In this document: positions 7,375-15,980 of the stretch, in pieces | Position numbering within the stretch: position 1 is the stretch's first letter | How the letters are laid out: every line of letters starts with the position of its first letter | From: Diaphorobacter limosus | Lineage (GTDB): Bacteria; Pseudomonadota; Gammaproteobacteria; Burkholderiales; Burkholderiaceae_C | NCBI RefSeq assembly: GCF_033100095.1 | Contig: NZ_CP136921.1 | Span: 776,501 to 840,500, forward strand | Length of the DNA: 64,000 nt | Direction of reading: 5' to 3' | Notes under the pieces: generated by a model | The model's database searches: none | Told to the model about the DNA's origin: nothing | What the model saw: only the letters and a program-made list of their open reading frames with translations | Made by a program: the position numbers and the translations under genes

Positions 7375-8510
7375 TAGATGGCGCAATTGCAGCCGTTTTG
7401 CTCGCGTCTTCGCGCCATTTCTCACGCCATTTCTGGTCATTCGCGCCGCTTTTGCGGCCTCTGGCCTGTTTGCAGACGCACTCATCCCTGCGCCGCCAGC
7501 AGTTGGTGGCGCACCATCCACAGGTTCGATAGTGCAAACAGCGTCTTGAGCTGCAACGTGTTCTTCTTGAGCCCCCGGTAACGCACCTTGGTATAGCCAA
7601 ACTGTCGTTTGATCACCCTGAAGGGGTGTTCCACCTTGGCCCGGATGCTGGCCTTGATCTTCTCCACTTGGTCTATGAGCGCATCAACGGGGTTGTTCTC
7701 TTTGTCCAGCTCTTTGCGTTTGCCTGGGCGCATCGCCACATGCCAAGTGACGTCTTTGCTGGCATCGGGGCGCTTGTGTGCGCCTTGGTAGCCCGCATCC
7801 CCAAAGACGTCTGTCTCCTGACCATGGAGCAAACTGTTGCCTTCCACCACATCAGACACGTTGCCCGAGGTGCCGATGACGGTGTGCACCAGCCCAGAGT
7901 CCGCGTCCACGCCGATATGGGCCTTCATGCCAAAGTGCCACTCGTTGCCCTTTTGGCTGGAGTGCATCTCTGGATCGCGCTTTCTGCCCTTGTTCTTGGT
8001 GGAACTCGGTGCTGCAATCAAGGTGGCATCCACGGCTGTTCCGGCCTTGAGCAGCAAGCCCTGGGCTGCCAGCAGATCATTGACGGTGGCCAGAATCTGA
8101 TCGGCCAGCTTATGTTTCTCCAGCCGATGGCGAAACCTCAGGATGGTGCTCTCATCCGGTATTCGTCCATGGGCATCGAGCTGGGCAAACTCTCGGTAGA
8201 TCGGGGTGTCAAAGAAGGCTTCTTCCATCGCCAGATCTGACAGGGTGAACCACTGTTGCATGCAGTGGATGCGCAGCATGGTCTCCAGTGCAAAGGGTGG
8301 GCGACCGTTCTTGCCTTCGGGGTAATACGGCGTGATGAGCTCGACCAACGCAGCCCAGGGAACCACCAGATCCATCTGGGCAAGAAGCTCCTGCTTGCGG
8401 GTCTTCTTGGTACTCAGGCTCAGATCAAGGCTGCTTTGCTTCATGGCCGTGAGATTGCCATCGCCTGCTGACTCCTACCAAACATCGGGGGAAGTTTTGC
8501 AGGATTTCCC
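7375..8510 (-). mobile_element. IS5 family insertion sequence, copy B
   Basis: The element is about 1.14 kb with ends resembling copy A: TAGATGGCGCAATTGC at the left, GGGGGAAGTTTTGCAGG and ATTTCC at the right. It has the same orientation as copy A, 1.1 kb away, so homologous recombination between the two could delete the transporter gene. It interrupts sequence related to the direct repeat. Confidence 0.7.
7482..8444 (-). CDS. IS5 family transposase (copy B)
   Basis: This 320-aa DDE transposase has the same domain order as copy A: the N-terminal DUF772 part (VPWAALVELITPYYPEGKNG), then AVDATLIAAPSSTKNKG, FGMKAHIGVDADSGLVHTV, VFGDAGYQGAHKRPD and VEHPFRVIKRQFGYTKVRY. It starts MKQSSLDLSLSTKKTRKQ at 8444. 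All catalytic segments are present and the frame is intact, so the element may still be active. Confidence 0.92.
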   Translation of the reverse strand: MKQSSLDLSLSTKKTRKQELLAQMDLVVPWAALVELITPYYPEGKNGRPPFALETMLRIHCMQQWFTLSDLAMEEAFFDTPIYREFAQLDAHGRIPDESTILRFRHRLEKHKLADQILATVNDLLAAQGLLLKAGTAVDATLIAAPSSTKNKGRKRDPEMHSSQKGNEWHFGMKAHIGVDADSGLVHTVIGTSGNVSDVVEGNSLLHGQETDVFGDAGYQGAHKRPDASKDVTWHVAMRPGKRKELDKENNPVDALIDQVEKIKASIRAKVEHPFRVIKRQFGYTKVRYRGLKKNTLQLKTLFALSNLWMVRHQLLAAQG

Positions 8511-8710
8511 TAACTTTTCCCCTGCTTGTTTAAAGCGCCAATTGCAAAATCTACTCCTGCGCTGGAAATTGACCTGCTTATTCAACTCCAATAAGTTGAT
8601 CAACTCAATGCTGAACCGTCCAGAATCTGGACGCCCCTCCCATGTAGCTTTGAACTTCCACAGGTTTTAGTTCGCTTGCTATTCGTAACGTGTAACGTTT
8701 GGGAAGTAAG
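8511..8710. other. gene-free stretch with two dyads
   Basis: No coding frame is supported. It contains the palindrome AGTTGATCAACT (near 8595) and a perfect hairpin CGTCCAG AAT CTGGACG (8617-8633). AT-rich sequence leads into the right copy of the direct repeat. Confidence 0.4.
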
Positions 8711-9036
8711 ATGGCTCACAAACGTAGCAAAAGTGCACTAAACCTTGGAAAAGTTGCGAAACACAACTTTTGACCCAATTGCACGAAATATTACACGTTT
8801 ATCAAAAACACCAATAAGTCATTGATTCATATGGGATTTTGACGAGCCTGTTTTTCTGTTAATCAGAGGTTCTCTGGTTAAAACTTAGCTCATTATTTAG
8901 GCCAATTTTTCTCAGTCATTGCACGTTTTATTACACGGTCGATGACCAAAAGCAAGCTGCATAAATCGATCTGTACAAAGTGCTACTCACTCCAACTCAT
9001 ACTATAGAAATTGTCTACCGTTATGGGGTAACGCCA
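8711..9036. repeat. right copy of the long direct repeat (core 8821-9036)
   Basis: It matches 312-527 over 216 bases and is more loosely related to 181-311. The shared end is GGGGTAACGCCA at 9025-9036; after it the sequence is unrelated to that after 527. With the left copy it frames an 8.3-kb segment of gene fragments and IS elements. Confidence 0.85.
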
Positions 9037-9134
9037 GCCATCGGGGGCCTTAAGAGTGAAGTCCGGAGCAGCCAGCCAAAATCACAGATTGGGGTATCTA
9101 GAAGCATGGTTTTTGTTCATTTAGCACACACGTT

Positions 9135-9371
9135 TCAAGTGGTACTTGGAGGTGCCAGTTTGTCTTGAGTTTTGAGGTCAAAGTCCGTTGCATCGTGACG
9201 TTCGTGTAGTTGATCTGAAAGCTTGCCCCAAGTACGGTTGACCTTTCGACCACGCTGGACGGCAGGGCGTTGAAGAACTTCATTAGCCCATCGCCTTAAA
9301 TTCTTGTAGCTCTCAACTTGCAGAAACTCTCCCGCGCCATAGGCCTCACCCAACACTAAGTTGCCATACCA
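9135..9371 (-). pseudogene. yghU: YghU-type glutathione S-transferase, 3' fragment
   Basis: The fragment reads YGNLVLGEAYGAGEFLQ, YKNLRRWANEVLQRPAVQRG, KVNRT and LSDQLHERHDATDFD. This is the C-terminal domain of YghU, a glutathione-dependent disulfide-bond oxidoreductase. The N-terminal thioredoxin-fold domain and part of the helical domain are missing, because IS1071 starts at 9372. Non-functional. Confidence 0.82.
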
Positions 9372-9481
9372 GGGGTCTCCTCGTTTTCAGTGCAATAAGT
9401 GACGGTACGAAAAGCTAGCACTGGCGCGGAGGTGGTGTTGGTAGATCGTTGATTTCATTGACTTTCCTGTTCACTTTCAAA
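9372..9481 (+). repeat. IS1071 left terminal inverted repeat
   Basis: The first ~105-110 bases match the complement of 12465-12574 with scattered mismatches, including the 38-base Tn3-type end and the internal stretch TTGATTTCATTGACTTTCCT. Long IRs of this size are diagnostic of IS1071. Confidence 0.88.
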
Positions 9482-9514
9482 TCTGCGATTCGTGGCGTCA
9501 AACCGTGGTCGGTT

Positions 9515-12429
9515 TCATCCATTGGTGCCAGTTATCGATGCATTTGGCCGCGAAGGCAGGATTTGGTCAGCATAGCGGTCAACCGGGAAGCGAAACACAC
9601 CCCGCAAGTTGATGCTCTCCAGCCTGGTGGGCGCAATCTTCCCGATCAGTTCCGGTGGAATGACCTGGCGGCGGTTCGACCAGCGATCCAGGGACCGCCT
9701 GCATCTGTGAGGTATTCCACGCCATCACGATGTTGGCCATCAGGCTCAACGCATCGGCCACAGCCTGCATTTCATCGACACGTTTGGCCTGCGCCGGGCT
9801 GATCCGGCCGGTATAAATGGCGCGCTTGAGGGCGTTAACAGCCTCGCCCCGATTGAGCACCCGGCGCAACTCGTTCCTGAAAGCGTCCTTGACAAAGTAG
9901 TCAGCCAAAAACGCCGTACGCAGCAACCGCCCCAATTGCACGCCAGCCTCATAGATTGGATCGCCCTGGGCGGCAGAACCGAACCGCGCAAGAGCTGCCA
10001 CCGCACTGGCATGTCCGCTCATGACCGAGGCTGCCAGGTGCACCAGACTATCCCAATGCTTTTCGATCAAAGCGACGTCGACATTGGCTTCGCACACCGC
10101 AGCGATTTCTGCGGGCACTTTGGTGCCGCGTGGCACAAAGAGGTGGCGCTGTTTGAGTTCCTTCAACCGCGGGCAAAGATCAAAACCAAGCAAACGGGCA
10201 TGTGACATGGCAAAGTCGGTGTAGCCATGGGTATCCACAGCAAGCTGGCTGGTCTCCAGCTTTTCTTGGCGGATGACACCTTCAATGGCCACGCCCGCCT
10301 GGCGCTCATTGAGCACAAAGGGCTGCGCATGGAAGATGCCCCACCGGTCTTTTACATGGGAGTAGATTCCAATGGAAGGTGTGTTGCGCCGAGGATCAAG
10401 CCGGGCTTGCCACACCCGTTTGGTGGTCTCCATGCTCATCATGTCAGAAGATGCCAAATCCACCGCCCCCAGGTGGCGGCAATCGGGTGTCGCTGCATGA
10501 ATTCCAGCACAGCCTGGCAGGCCTGGCTCAGACGCCGTTCGTCCCGCGCCCAGCGCATGGCCTGGCGAATGCTGGTGGCAGACAATTGCGGAATCATGCG
10601 CGCGCATTCGACCGCAGTCAGACTGGTGCCGTGGGCCATGATGCCGGCATAGACCATCAGCAGCTCGTCGGTAGAGCGCGGCTCACGTCCGAGCATGATC
10701 CAGCTAAAGCGCACCTGGGCGTCAACGGCCAGAATCACTTCCGGCAATTGAACCTCACCGATGCGGTGATCCAAAGCCGCGCGCAGCTTGGTCACTTCTG
10801 GGTCTTCGTCCTCTGCGGGCAATGGCGACAAATGGAGTTCATCATCCACGCGCAGTACGCCACTGCGGGCTGCAGCGGCCACCGCATCGACACCGGCAGT
10901 TACTCTGGCCAGCAAAGGCTTCAAGAAAGTGGCAGCCTTGCTGGGTAACGATAGACGGGCATAGTGTTTCTTGGACTCTGCCTGCCAACGCTCGTCCGTG
11001 AAGAACAAGCGCGCACGACCCCGAAAGCTCAGGCTGTGCTCAATCCAGACCGAGCCATTGCGCACCGCGCGGCGCAGGGCAAACAGGGTGGCCACCTCCA
11101 ACGCCTGAAACGCCCGTTCCCGGTCTGGGCTGGAGATCGAAACCTGCCAGATCATTCCCAGACTTGGTGCCACCACTTCAACTGGCAGCTTTCTGGATCC
11201 TTTGAGATATAAAGCTTGCAGCTTGGCAAGGTACTCGATGGCAGGATGCTCGCCGGTGGCCTGCCAGGGCAGCTTTGCAATGGCGACGAGCAACGACCGC
11301 ACGGGGCGAATTCCATCAATCAATCCCTCGCGGACCAGGGAGGCCCTGCTCGGTGGTTTGCGTTTCTGGGTTTCGGTGATCAAGGCTTCAAGACGGGCAC
11401 GCAACTCAGCATCTGGCACCGCACCTTGCGCGCTCAAGGCAACAAGTTCGCCGAGCAGCGTTTTGTACATTGCGGCCCAATTGACGGTAGCGGGGACATC
11501 GGCGGCAGCCTGACGCCACAGATCGGCGATCCGGCGCTGCACCATAAGGATCAACTGGTCTGTGGTGGTGAACAGGCAATACCGAAGAAAGCATGCGACC
11601 TCCACGGTGCGCGCTGGCTCTTTGATCTTGGCTCCGGCTGAGGGCGGCCTGGAGACAAGTCGGCGCGCGTAGCGGCGCAAGATGAGATCGGGGATGTCTG
11701 CCAGGTGCTTATGAACGTCCAGCGTGTAAAGCAGGTCGATGCGCTCCAGTACCTCGCTGATTTGGCGGGTTGAGTGTTTCGCCGGTGCAGCCCATAGCCA
11801 ACTCTGCTGGGTTTGTCCATCTGGGCGCAGCTCTGAAACTGAGGCTCGCCAGCGATCAAGTGTTGCTGGATCAACGCTGGCGGCGATGGCGGTGCCTGTT
11901 TCAACTTCAAGCTGGGCAAGTGCCGCCGCAATCAGTGTCCGAATTGCCCGCTCGTGCACGATCACCAGCTTGTTCTTGTACAGCCATTGACGCGCCCGCA
12001 CGAGTAGCTGATCGCGGTCGGCGCAGCGCGCCACTTCGTCGCGCAGTTCACGTACCAGTGAGCGGCGCTGGTGCTCGCTCATCCACTGGAATCCAGGACC
12101 GTGCAGGCTACTTGTTGGTGATCGAATAGCGTGCGCCCGCGTTCATACATGGCTCTCAGCGAGGCGACTTCTGGTGCTGCAATGCCAAGCTCGTTGCCAA
12201 GGTGGCGCCACAAGGCTACTGGAATTACCCGAAAGGCACCGAGCAAACGCCCACTCATGCGCAGGAAACCAATATGGAGCGCCAGACCAAGCTTGTGGGA
12301 ATCACCTCGGCGTGCATTGATTGCGTCGCGCTCGGCACCATCGAAGGTGAAAAATGCCTTCATCTCGAAGTCGCTGATATCGCGGGGGAGCCCACGCATC
12401 CCCAAAAACGTTGTGTGCCAACCCTGCAT
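9515..12429 (-). pseudogene. tnpA: IS1071 transposase TnpA with three single-base indels
   Basis: This Tn3-family DDE transposase reads from MQGWHTTFLGMRGLP at 12429 to TGA at 9515-9517. Three frame breaks are visible: a missing G near 12083 (VLGFQWMSEHQ expected), a missing base near 10465 (TWGRSDLASSDMM expected) and an extra C near 9690 (MQAVLDRWSNRR expected). Correcting them gives 972 codons, the 971 aa expected of IS1071 TnpA. The N-terminal DUF4158 region and the C-terminal catalytic domain (AVDTHGYTDFAMSHARLLGF) are otherwise well preserved. As written it is non-functional. Each break could be mutation or a base-calling error. Confidence 0.9.
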
Positions 12430-12464
12430 CGTGAACCTCAAAAGTGGGAGGCCACCATACCCGT

Positions 12465-12574
12465 TTACAAAGCGAACAGGAAAGTCAATGAAATCAACGG
12501 TCTACCCAGACCACCCCCGCGCCAGTGCTAGCTTTGCGTACCGTCACTTATTGCACTGAAAACGAGGAGACCCC
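12465..12574 (-). repeat. IS1071 right terminal inverted repeat
   Basis: Read on the minus strand it begins GGGGTCTCCTCGTTTTCAGT and matches the left end over about 110 bases. It ends inside the 3' end of the nuclease gene at 12575. Confidence 0.88.
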
Positions 12575-12988
12575 CATAGGGGGCGCTGCGGTTCCCTGCG
12601 TGCTCCACAGCCCGACACGCGCCACGCGTGCTGCCTGCTCGGCCTCGGGAAATGCCGCATCTGTCTGGTACCTGGTGTAGGCCCAGGCCAAGCCTGCCTT
12701 GACTTGTTCCAGATTGGCGTCCTTACCGCGGCATTCGACCCTGGCCACCGTGCGGCCATAGCGATCCGTGGCTGTCGGCCTGATCGTCGCATCCGTCTTG
12801 AAGCATAGATCGGACAGGTGGCGCTTGCTGCGCTGGCCGAAGGCCTGGCGGCTCTCTGGCGCATCGATCTCGGCGAGGCGCACGCGTACTTGCTGATAGG
12901 GATGGGCTGGATCAGCTGCGGGGCAGCGGGCCGTCAGGGTATCGCCGTCGGATATTCCGACGATCAGGCAAAGCAGGGCGGCAAGCAT
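12548..12988 (-). CDS. thermonuclease-like (SNase-fold) protein with C-terminus replaced by IS1071
   Basis: The 146-aa protein starts with a hydrophobic signal-like segment (MLAALLCLIVG) and is probably exported. It has the staphylococcal-nuclease-like motifs GISDGDTLTAR, VRVRLAEIDAPESRQAFGQR and TDRYGRTVARVEC, which carry the catalytic Arg/Glu positions, then NLEQVKAGLAWAYTRY. Genuine sequence ends near PP at the IS border (12575); the last ~10 residues (MGVSSFSVQ) are read from the IS end. The conserved core is complete, so activity is possible. Small SNase genes are common cargo of conjugative elements. Confidence 0.8.
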   Translation of the reverse strand: MLAALLCLIVGISDGDTLTARCPAADPAHPYQQVRVRLAEIDAPESRQAFGQRSKRHLSDLCFKTDATIRPTATDRYGRTVARVECRGKDANLEQVKAGLAWAYTRYQTDAAFPEAEQAARVARVGLWSTQGTAAPPMGVSSFSVQ

Positions 12989-13089
12989 GCGCGATTGACT
13001 TCAATAAGGGACGCTGAGGATACTGGCATGCCGGAAACCTCCATGGGTTCTTGGGCCTTCCAACAACGTTGAACAACAAGGTGGGGCCA

Positions 13090-14142
13090 ATGATCCAGCA
13101 ACGCTACTCAGCATCGGCATGGATGGACGCGTTCCTTGATGAGCGCATGCATCTGCATGGCCTGACGTTTTCGTCAATCCACACCATGCGGATCGAACTC
13201 AATGGCTGGTTGCGCTGGCTCAACGCCAGGGGTATTGCGTGGGATGGGGTCACACCCTCGGACATCCGGCTATGGCTAGGGCACTATCGAGAGTACGCCG
13301 ACTCGACGATGCAGAAAAAGACCGCGATTCTGCGCAGCCTGTACCGGTGGGCGCGGGAGCACGAGCTCGTCGAATCCGACCCCTGGCAGCCTATCGTTCG
13401 TGTACGCAACAACAGACCATGGCGCCCACGTTTCACGCCCTCTATCCGCGCCGTTGATCTGCTGCTTTCCCAACCCGACGTTACGACCATGATCGGCGTG
13501 CGCGACCGCGCCATCCTGGAGCTGTTGTATGCGACGGGTCTGCGCGCGGCCGAGTTGCTCGGCCTGGCCTGCCATCAGGTCGCCATCGGAGACTCCGACC
13601 GGATCATTGCGGTGATGGGCAAGGGTCAGAAGGAACGCATCGTGATCTACGGGCGAACCGCACAGACATGGCTGCGCTACTACCTCCGTGTGGCCAGGCC
13701 GCAACTGCTCGCCAGAGCCGAAATCCCCGCGGGTCGGGTAACTCAGTTCTTTGTTCATCCCGGGTACATGGGGAGCCTGTCCTATCAGAACTTTCGGCGC
13801 ATGGTTCGGGATTACGCGGACGCTGCCGGGCTACCCCTGTTGACCGCCCATTCGCTGCGCCACGCATTTGCCACCCATCTCTACCAGGGTGGCGCCAACC
13901 TGAGGATCATCCAGGAACTGCTCGGCCATAGTCATCTGGCAACGACCTGTATCTATGCCCGGCCAGCGCCAGAGTTGATGCTGACATTCATTGAACACTT
14001 TCATCCGCGTGGTATCCACTACGATCAAGCTCAACGTGGCCAACCCCGGGACATGTTGATCCGCCCCGTCACATCGTTGCGACCCGTGCAGAAAGATCAC
14101 CTCGCTTTGTTTGATCGCTGGCTTGTCAAAACAGCGACATGA
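13090..14142 (+). CDS. tyrosine recombinase (XerC/XerD-like integrase)
   Basis: The 350-aa protein has an N-terminal SAM-like core-binding domain (about residues 5-95) and a catalytic domain with all expected residues: Arg in ATGLRAAELLGL, Lys in GKGQKERIV, HSLRHAFATHLYQGG (His and Arg), GHSHLATTCIYA (His and the nucleophilic Tyr). The start at 13090 (MIQQRYSASA) follows a Shine-Dalgarno-like AGGTGG; an upstream in-frame ATG at 13051 is less likely. It sits at the left edge of the conjugative module and may integrate or excise it, but it is closer to Xer-type enzymes than to the P4-like integrases usual for this ICE class. No att site was recognised. Confidence 0.85.
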   Translation: MIQQRYSASAWMDAFLDERMHLHGLTFSSIHTMRIELNGWLRWLNARGIAWDGVTPSDIRLWLGHYREYADSTMQKKTAILRSLYRWAREHELVESDPWQPIVRVRNNRPWRPRFTPSIRAVDLLLSQPDVTTMIGVRDRAILELLYATGLRAAELLGLACHQVAIGDSDRIIAVMGKGQKERIVIYGRTAQTWLRYYLRVARPQLLARAEIPAGRVTQFFVHPGYMGSLSYQNFRRMVRDYADAAGLPLLTAHSLRHAFATHLYQGGANLRIIQELLGHSHLATTCIYARPAPELMLTFIEHFHPRGIHYDQAQRGQPRDMLIRPVTSLRPVQKDHLALFDRWLVKTAT

Positions 14143-14203
14143 ACGCCAGTGTGGCCGGGGTATTCTCCATTCTCCGGGCTATGAACGGCGAGATTCGAGA
14201 AGG

Positions 14204-14611
14204 TCAAGCGGTCTTGACCTCGTTGAGAAGGTCGGGGTGACGATCCAGCAGCTTGAACAGCTTGACCAAGGCCAGGGGCGGCTTGGTCTTACCGTTCTCG
14301 TAGCGCGAGAAGGCATTGATACCGCCACCGAAAATTTCGGCTGCCTCGCGTTGGCCGAGGTCGAGCTTCTTGCGCACGTTGACGATGAAGGCGGGGTCAA
14401 CGATGGCCGCATTCACCTGCTTGTTGAACGCCTGCATCTCACGCATGACGCGCTCGGTCTCAAGCATATCGGTGATGGACTCATCGCACGCCGGGCAAAA
14501 GTCAGCCGTCACCGCAGGAATCACCGTGGTTTCGCCCTTGTAGGTATAGGGCAGGTCGCGGGTGTCGTGGATGAGTTCCGCCGCGCCGCAAACAGGACAT
14601 TTCATGGTCAT
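14204..14611 (-). CDS. mqsA: antitoxin MqsA
   Basis: This 135-aa antitoxin of the type II MqsRA system has an N-terminal zinc domain with two CxxC pairs (CPVCG and CPACD) that in E. coli binds MqsR. Its C-terminal XRE helix-turn-helix (LDLGQREAAEIFGGGINAFS, followed by RYENGKTKPP) binds the operator. ATG at 14611 overlaps the mqsR stop by ATGA, indicating translational coupling. The toxin-first gene order is typical of MqsRA. It probably stabilises the mobile region. Confidence 0.93.
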   Translation of the reverse strand: MTMKCPVCGAAELIHDTRDLPYTYKGETTVIPAVTADFCPACDESITDMLETERVMREMQAFNKQVNAAIVDPAFIVNVRKKLDLGQREAAEIFGGGINAFSRYENGKTKPPLALVKLFKLLDRHPDLLNEVKTA

Positions 14612-14904
14612 AGCTCCTTGAAGGACACGATCAGCACGTCATCAATGACCGTCAACTTCAGGTACACGTCGCCCGCCGGCGTGCTTGGGCGGTACACGTC
14701 CTGCCATACCTTGTGATCGGCATGGGTGGTCATGCTCTTGTAGATGTCCGCTGGGGTGAGTGTCATTACTACGGCCAGCATGTCGGAGACTTCCATGCCC
14801 AACGCAGTGGCCCCAAGCCTCGCAGAATGGGTTGCACGAACTTTGCCCGCTTCTACGAAGGCTTTCACCATGGATAGCTTCCAATGCGGACTCGGTCTCT
14901 CCAT
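14608..14904 (-). CDS. mqsR: mRNA interferase toxin MqsR
   Basis: This 98-aa RelE-fold RNase cleaves mRNA (GCU sites in E. coli). Visible family segments are HWKLSMVKAFVEAGKVRATH, ADIYKSMTTHADHKVWQDVY and the terminal VYLKLTVIDDVLIVSFKEL. The ATG at 14904 is preferred to the TTG one codon earlier. It is the first gene of the mqsRA operon and overlaps mqsA. Confidence 0.93.
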   Translation of the reverse strand: MERPSPHWKLSMVKAFVEAGKVRATHSARLGATALGMEVSDMLAVVMTLTPADIYKSMTTHADHKVWQDVYRPSTPAGDVYLKLTVIDDVLIVSFKEL

Positions 14905-14915
14905 CAATGGATTCT

Positions 14916-14945
14916 AACCTAGTTGGTTTGTCGGCAAGTTGGTTA
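14916..14945 (-). promoter_or_regulatory. putative MqsA operator upstream of mqsR
   Basis: AACC TAGTT GGTT (14916-14928) lies 11 bases upstream of mqsR, with a second GTTGGTTAA nearby (14938-14946). E. coli MqsA binds AACCT(N)AGGTT palindromes, so this is the likely autoregulatory site. Confidence 0.55.
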
Positions 14946-15048
14946 ATGCGGGATCTTTGGGGGTTCAGGCTTAACGTCCGATCTTTTGGTTCACCTGAGC
15001 GGTAACCGCAGTCCTTCGTTCACCCCAGGCCAACAGGGGCCTGACTCG

Positions 15049-15960
15049 TCAGAACAGCGACATGACCACGAACACCATGCAGACCACGATCAATCCCCGC
15101 TTCATGTACAGCAGCAGATCGGCGGTGGCGATCACACCCCTCGTGTAGCGTTGCCAGACACCGAGCATTGCGCTGCCGACCACAAGCAGGGTGACCACCA
15201 CCAGCAGCATTTGGTTGACCGAGCGCAGCTTTGCCATGCTGATGCCAGAGCCCGACTGGAAGCCCGCCGCTATGGCCGCGTTCATGCTCATGCACCCGCC
15301 GCTGCCGTCGCGCACGCAACTCGACGGCGTCCAGGACGGGTTGTAGCTTGTCCCGGTTCCCGCTATGGGGGGAGAACCCGGACTGGGCGCCGGGCCGGAG
15401 CTGCCGCCCGTCATCTTGTCGGCCATGGTGCAGATCGTCGTGCCGTTGATGTCGGCGAAGCCCGTGCATTTGCCCGAGTTGATCATCGTCTGGCAGTTGC
15501 CGACACCGAGCTGAACGCACGACAGCACCAGGTTGCCATCGACCGTGCGGCCGTCAAACTTGCCCAGTGCGACCAGCGACGCGGGCGGCTTGGTGGCCAG
15601 CATCTGCGTGGTCAGCTTCGACCACGCATCGACCTGTTGCTGCAGGCTCCAGGTCTGGAAAACCGCTGGCTCAACCTTGGCGAACTCCTTGACGTTCTGC
15701 GTGTTCAATTGCAGTACGCCAAAACAGCATGAGCCGTTGTAGATCCCCAGCCGGCCGCCGCTCTCGAACATGGCCAGGTTGCCCACGGCGTCCGCGTTGG
15801 CGCGCAGCCATGGGCTGGCATGGGGCGAGTTGCGCACGGCGTTCGCCACATCCGCCGCCGTAACCCGATCCTGGGCATGTGACTGCCTGGCCAGCATAAG
15901 TGTCGCCACGGCCAGCAGGGCGATGATCAGCCAGCGAAGGGTGGAGGGCAGGGCCGTCAT
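15049..15960 (-). CDS. lytic-transglycosylase-like domain fused to a DUF3262-type membrane domain
   Basis: The 303-aa protein has a signal/TM segment at the start (LRWLIIALLAVATLMLA). Residues ~30-190 form a periplasmic domain containing NLAMFESGGRLGIYNGSC and CFGVLQLNTQNV, laid out like the catalytic Glu and following motif of SLT enzymes. A cysteine-bearing stretch and a Pro/Gly linker follow. The C-terminal ~80 residues begin MSMNAAIAAGFQSGSGISMA and contain two TM segments; they closely resemble the separate DUF3262 (TIGR03758) protein at 31762. The start at 15960 keeps the signal segment at the N-terminus. It likely acts in opening or anchoring at the cell wall during conjugation. Confidence 0.7.
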   Translation of the reverse strand: MTALPSTLRWLIIALLAVATLMLARQSHAQDRVTAADVANAVRNSPHASPWLRANADAVGNLAMFESGGRLGIYNGSCCFGVLQLNTQNVKEFAKVEPAVFQTWSLQQQVDAWSKLTTQMLATKPPASLVALGKFDGRTVDGNLVLSCVQLGVGNCQTMINSGKCTGFADINGTTICTMADKMTGGSSGPAPSPGSPPIAGTGTSYNPSWTPSSCVRDGSGGCMSMNAAIAAGFQSGSGISMAKLRSVNQMLLVVVTLLVVGSAMLGVWQRYTRGVIATADLLLYMKRGLIVVCMVFVVMSLF

Positions 15961-15980
15961 GAGGTCGCCTCGGCTGCGGC

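Larger units (their letters stand above)
9372..12574 (-). mobile_element. IS1071 (Tn3 family insertion element)
   Basis: The element is 3203 bp, one base short of the 3204 bp I recall for IS1071. It is bounded by long terminal inverted repeats of about 110 bp that begin GGGGTCTCCTCGTTTTCAGT at both ends. It carries only a transposase gene. IS1071 is typical of catabolic and resistance plasmids of Comamonas and relatives. The flanking five bases (TACCA on the left, CATAG on the right) are not a target duplication, so the outer junctions come from rearrangement, not simple insertion. Confidence 0.93.

Noticed and set aside
9367..12579. Target-site duplication of IS1071
   Set aside because: The flanking pentamers TACCA and CATAG differ, so no duplication can be claimed.
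14111..14716. Rightward 201-aa frame over mqsRA
   Set aside because: It overlaps two clear genes on the other strand and has no motif.
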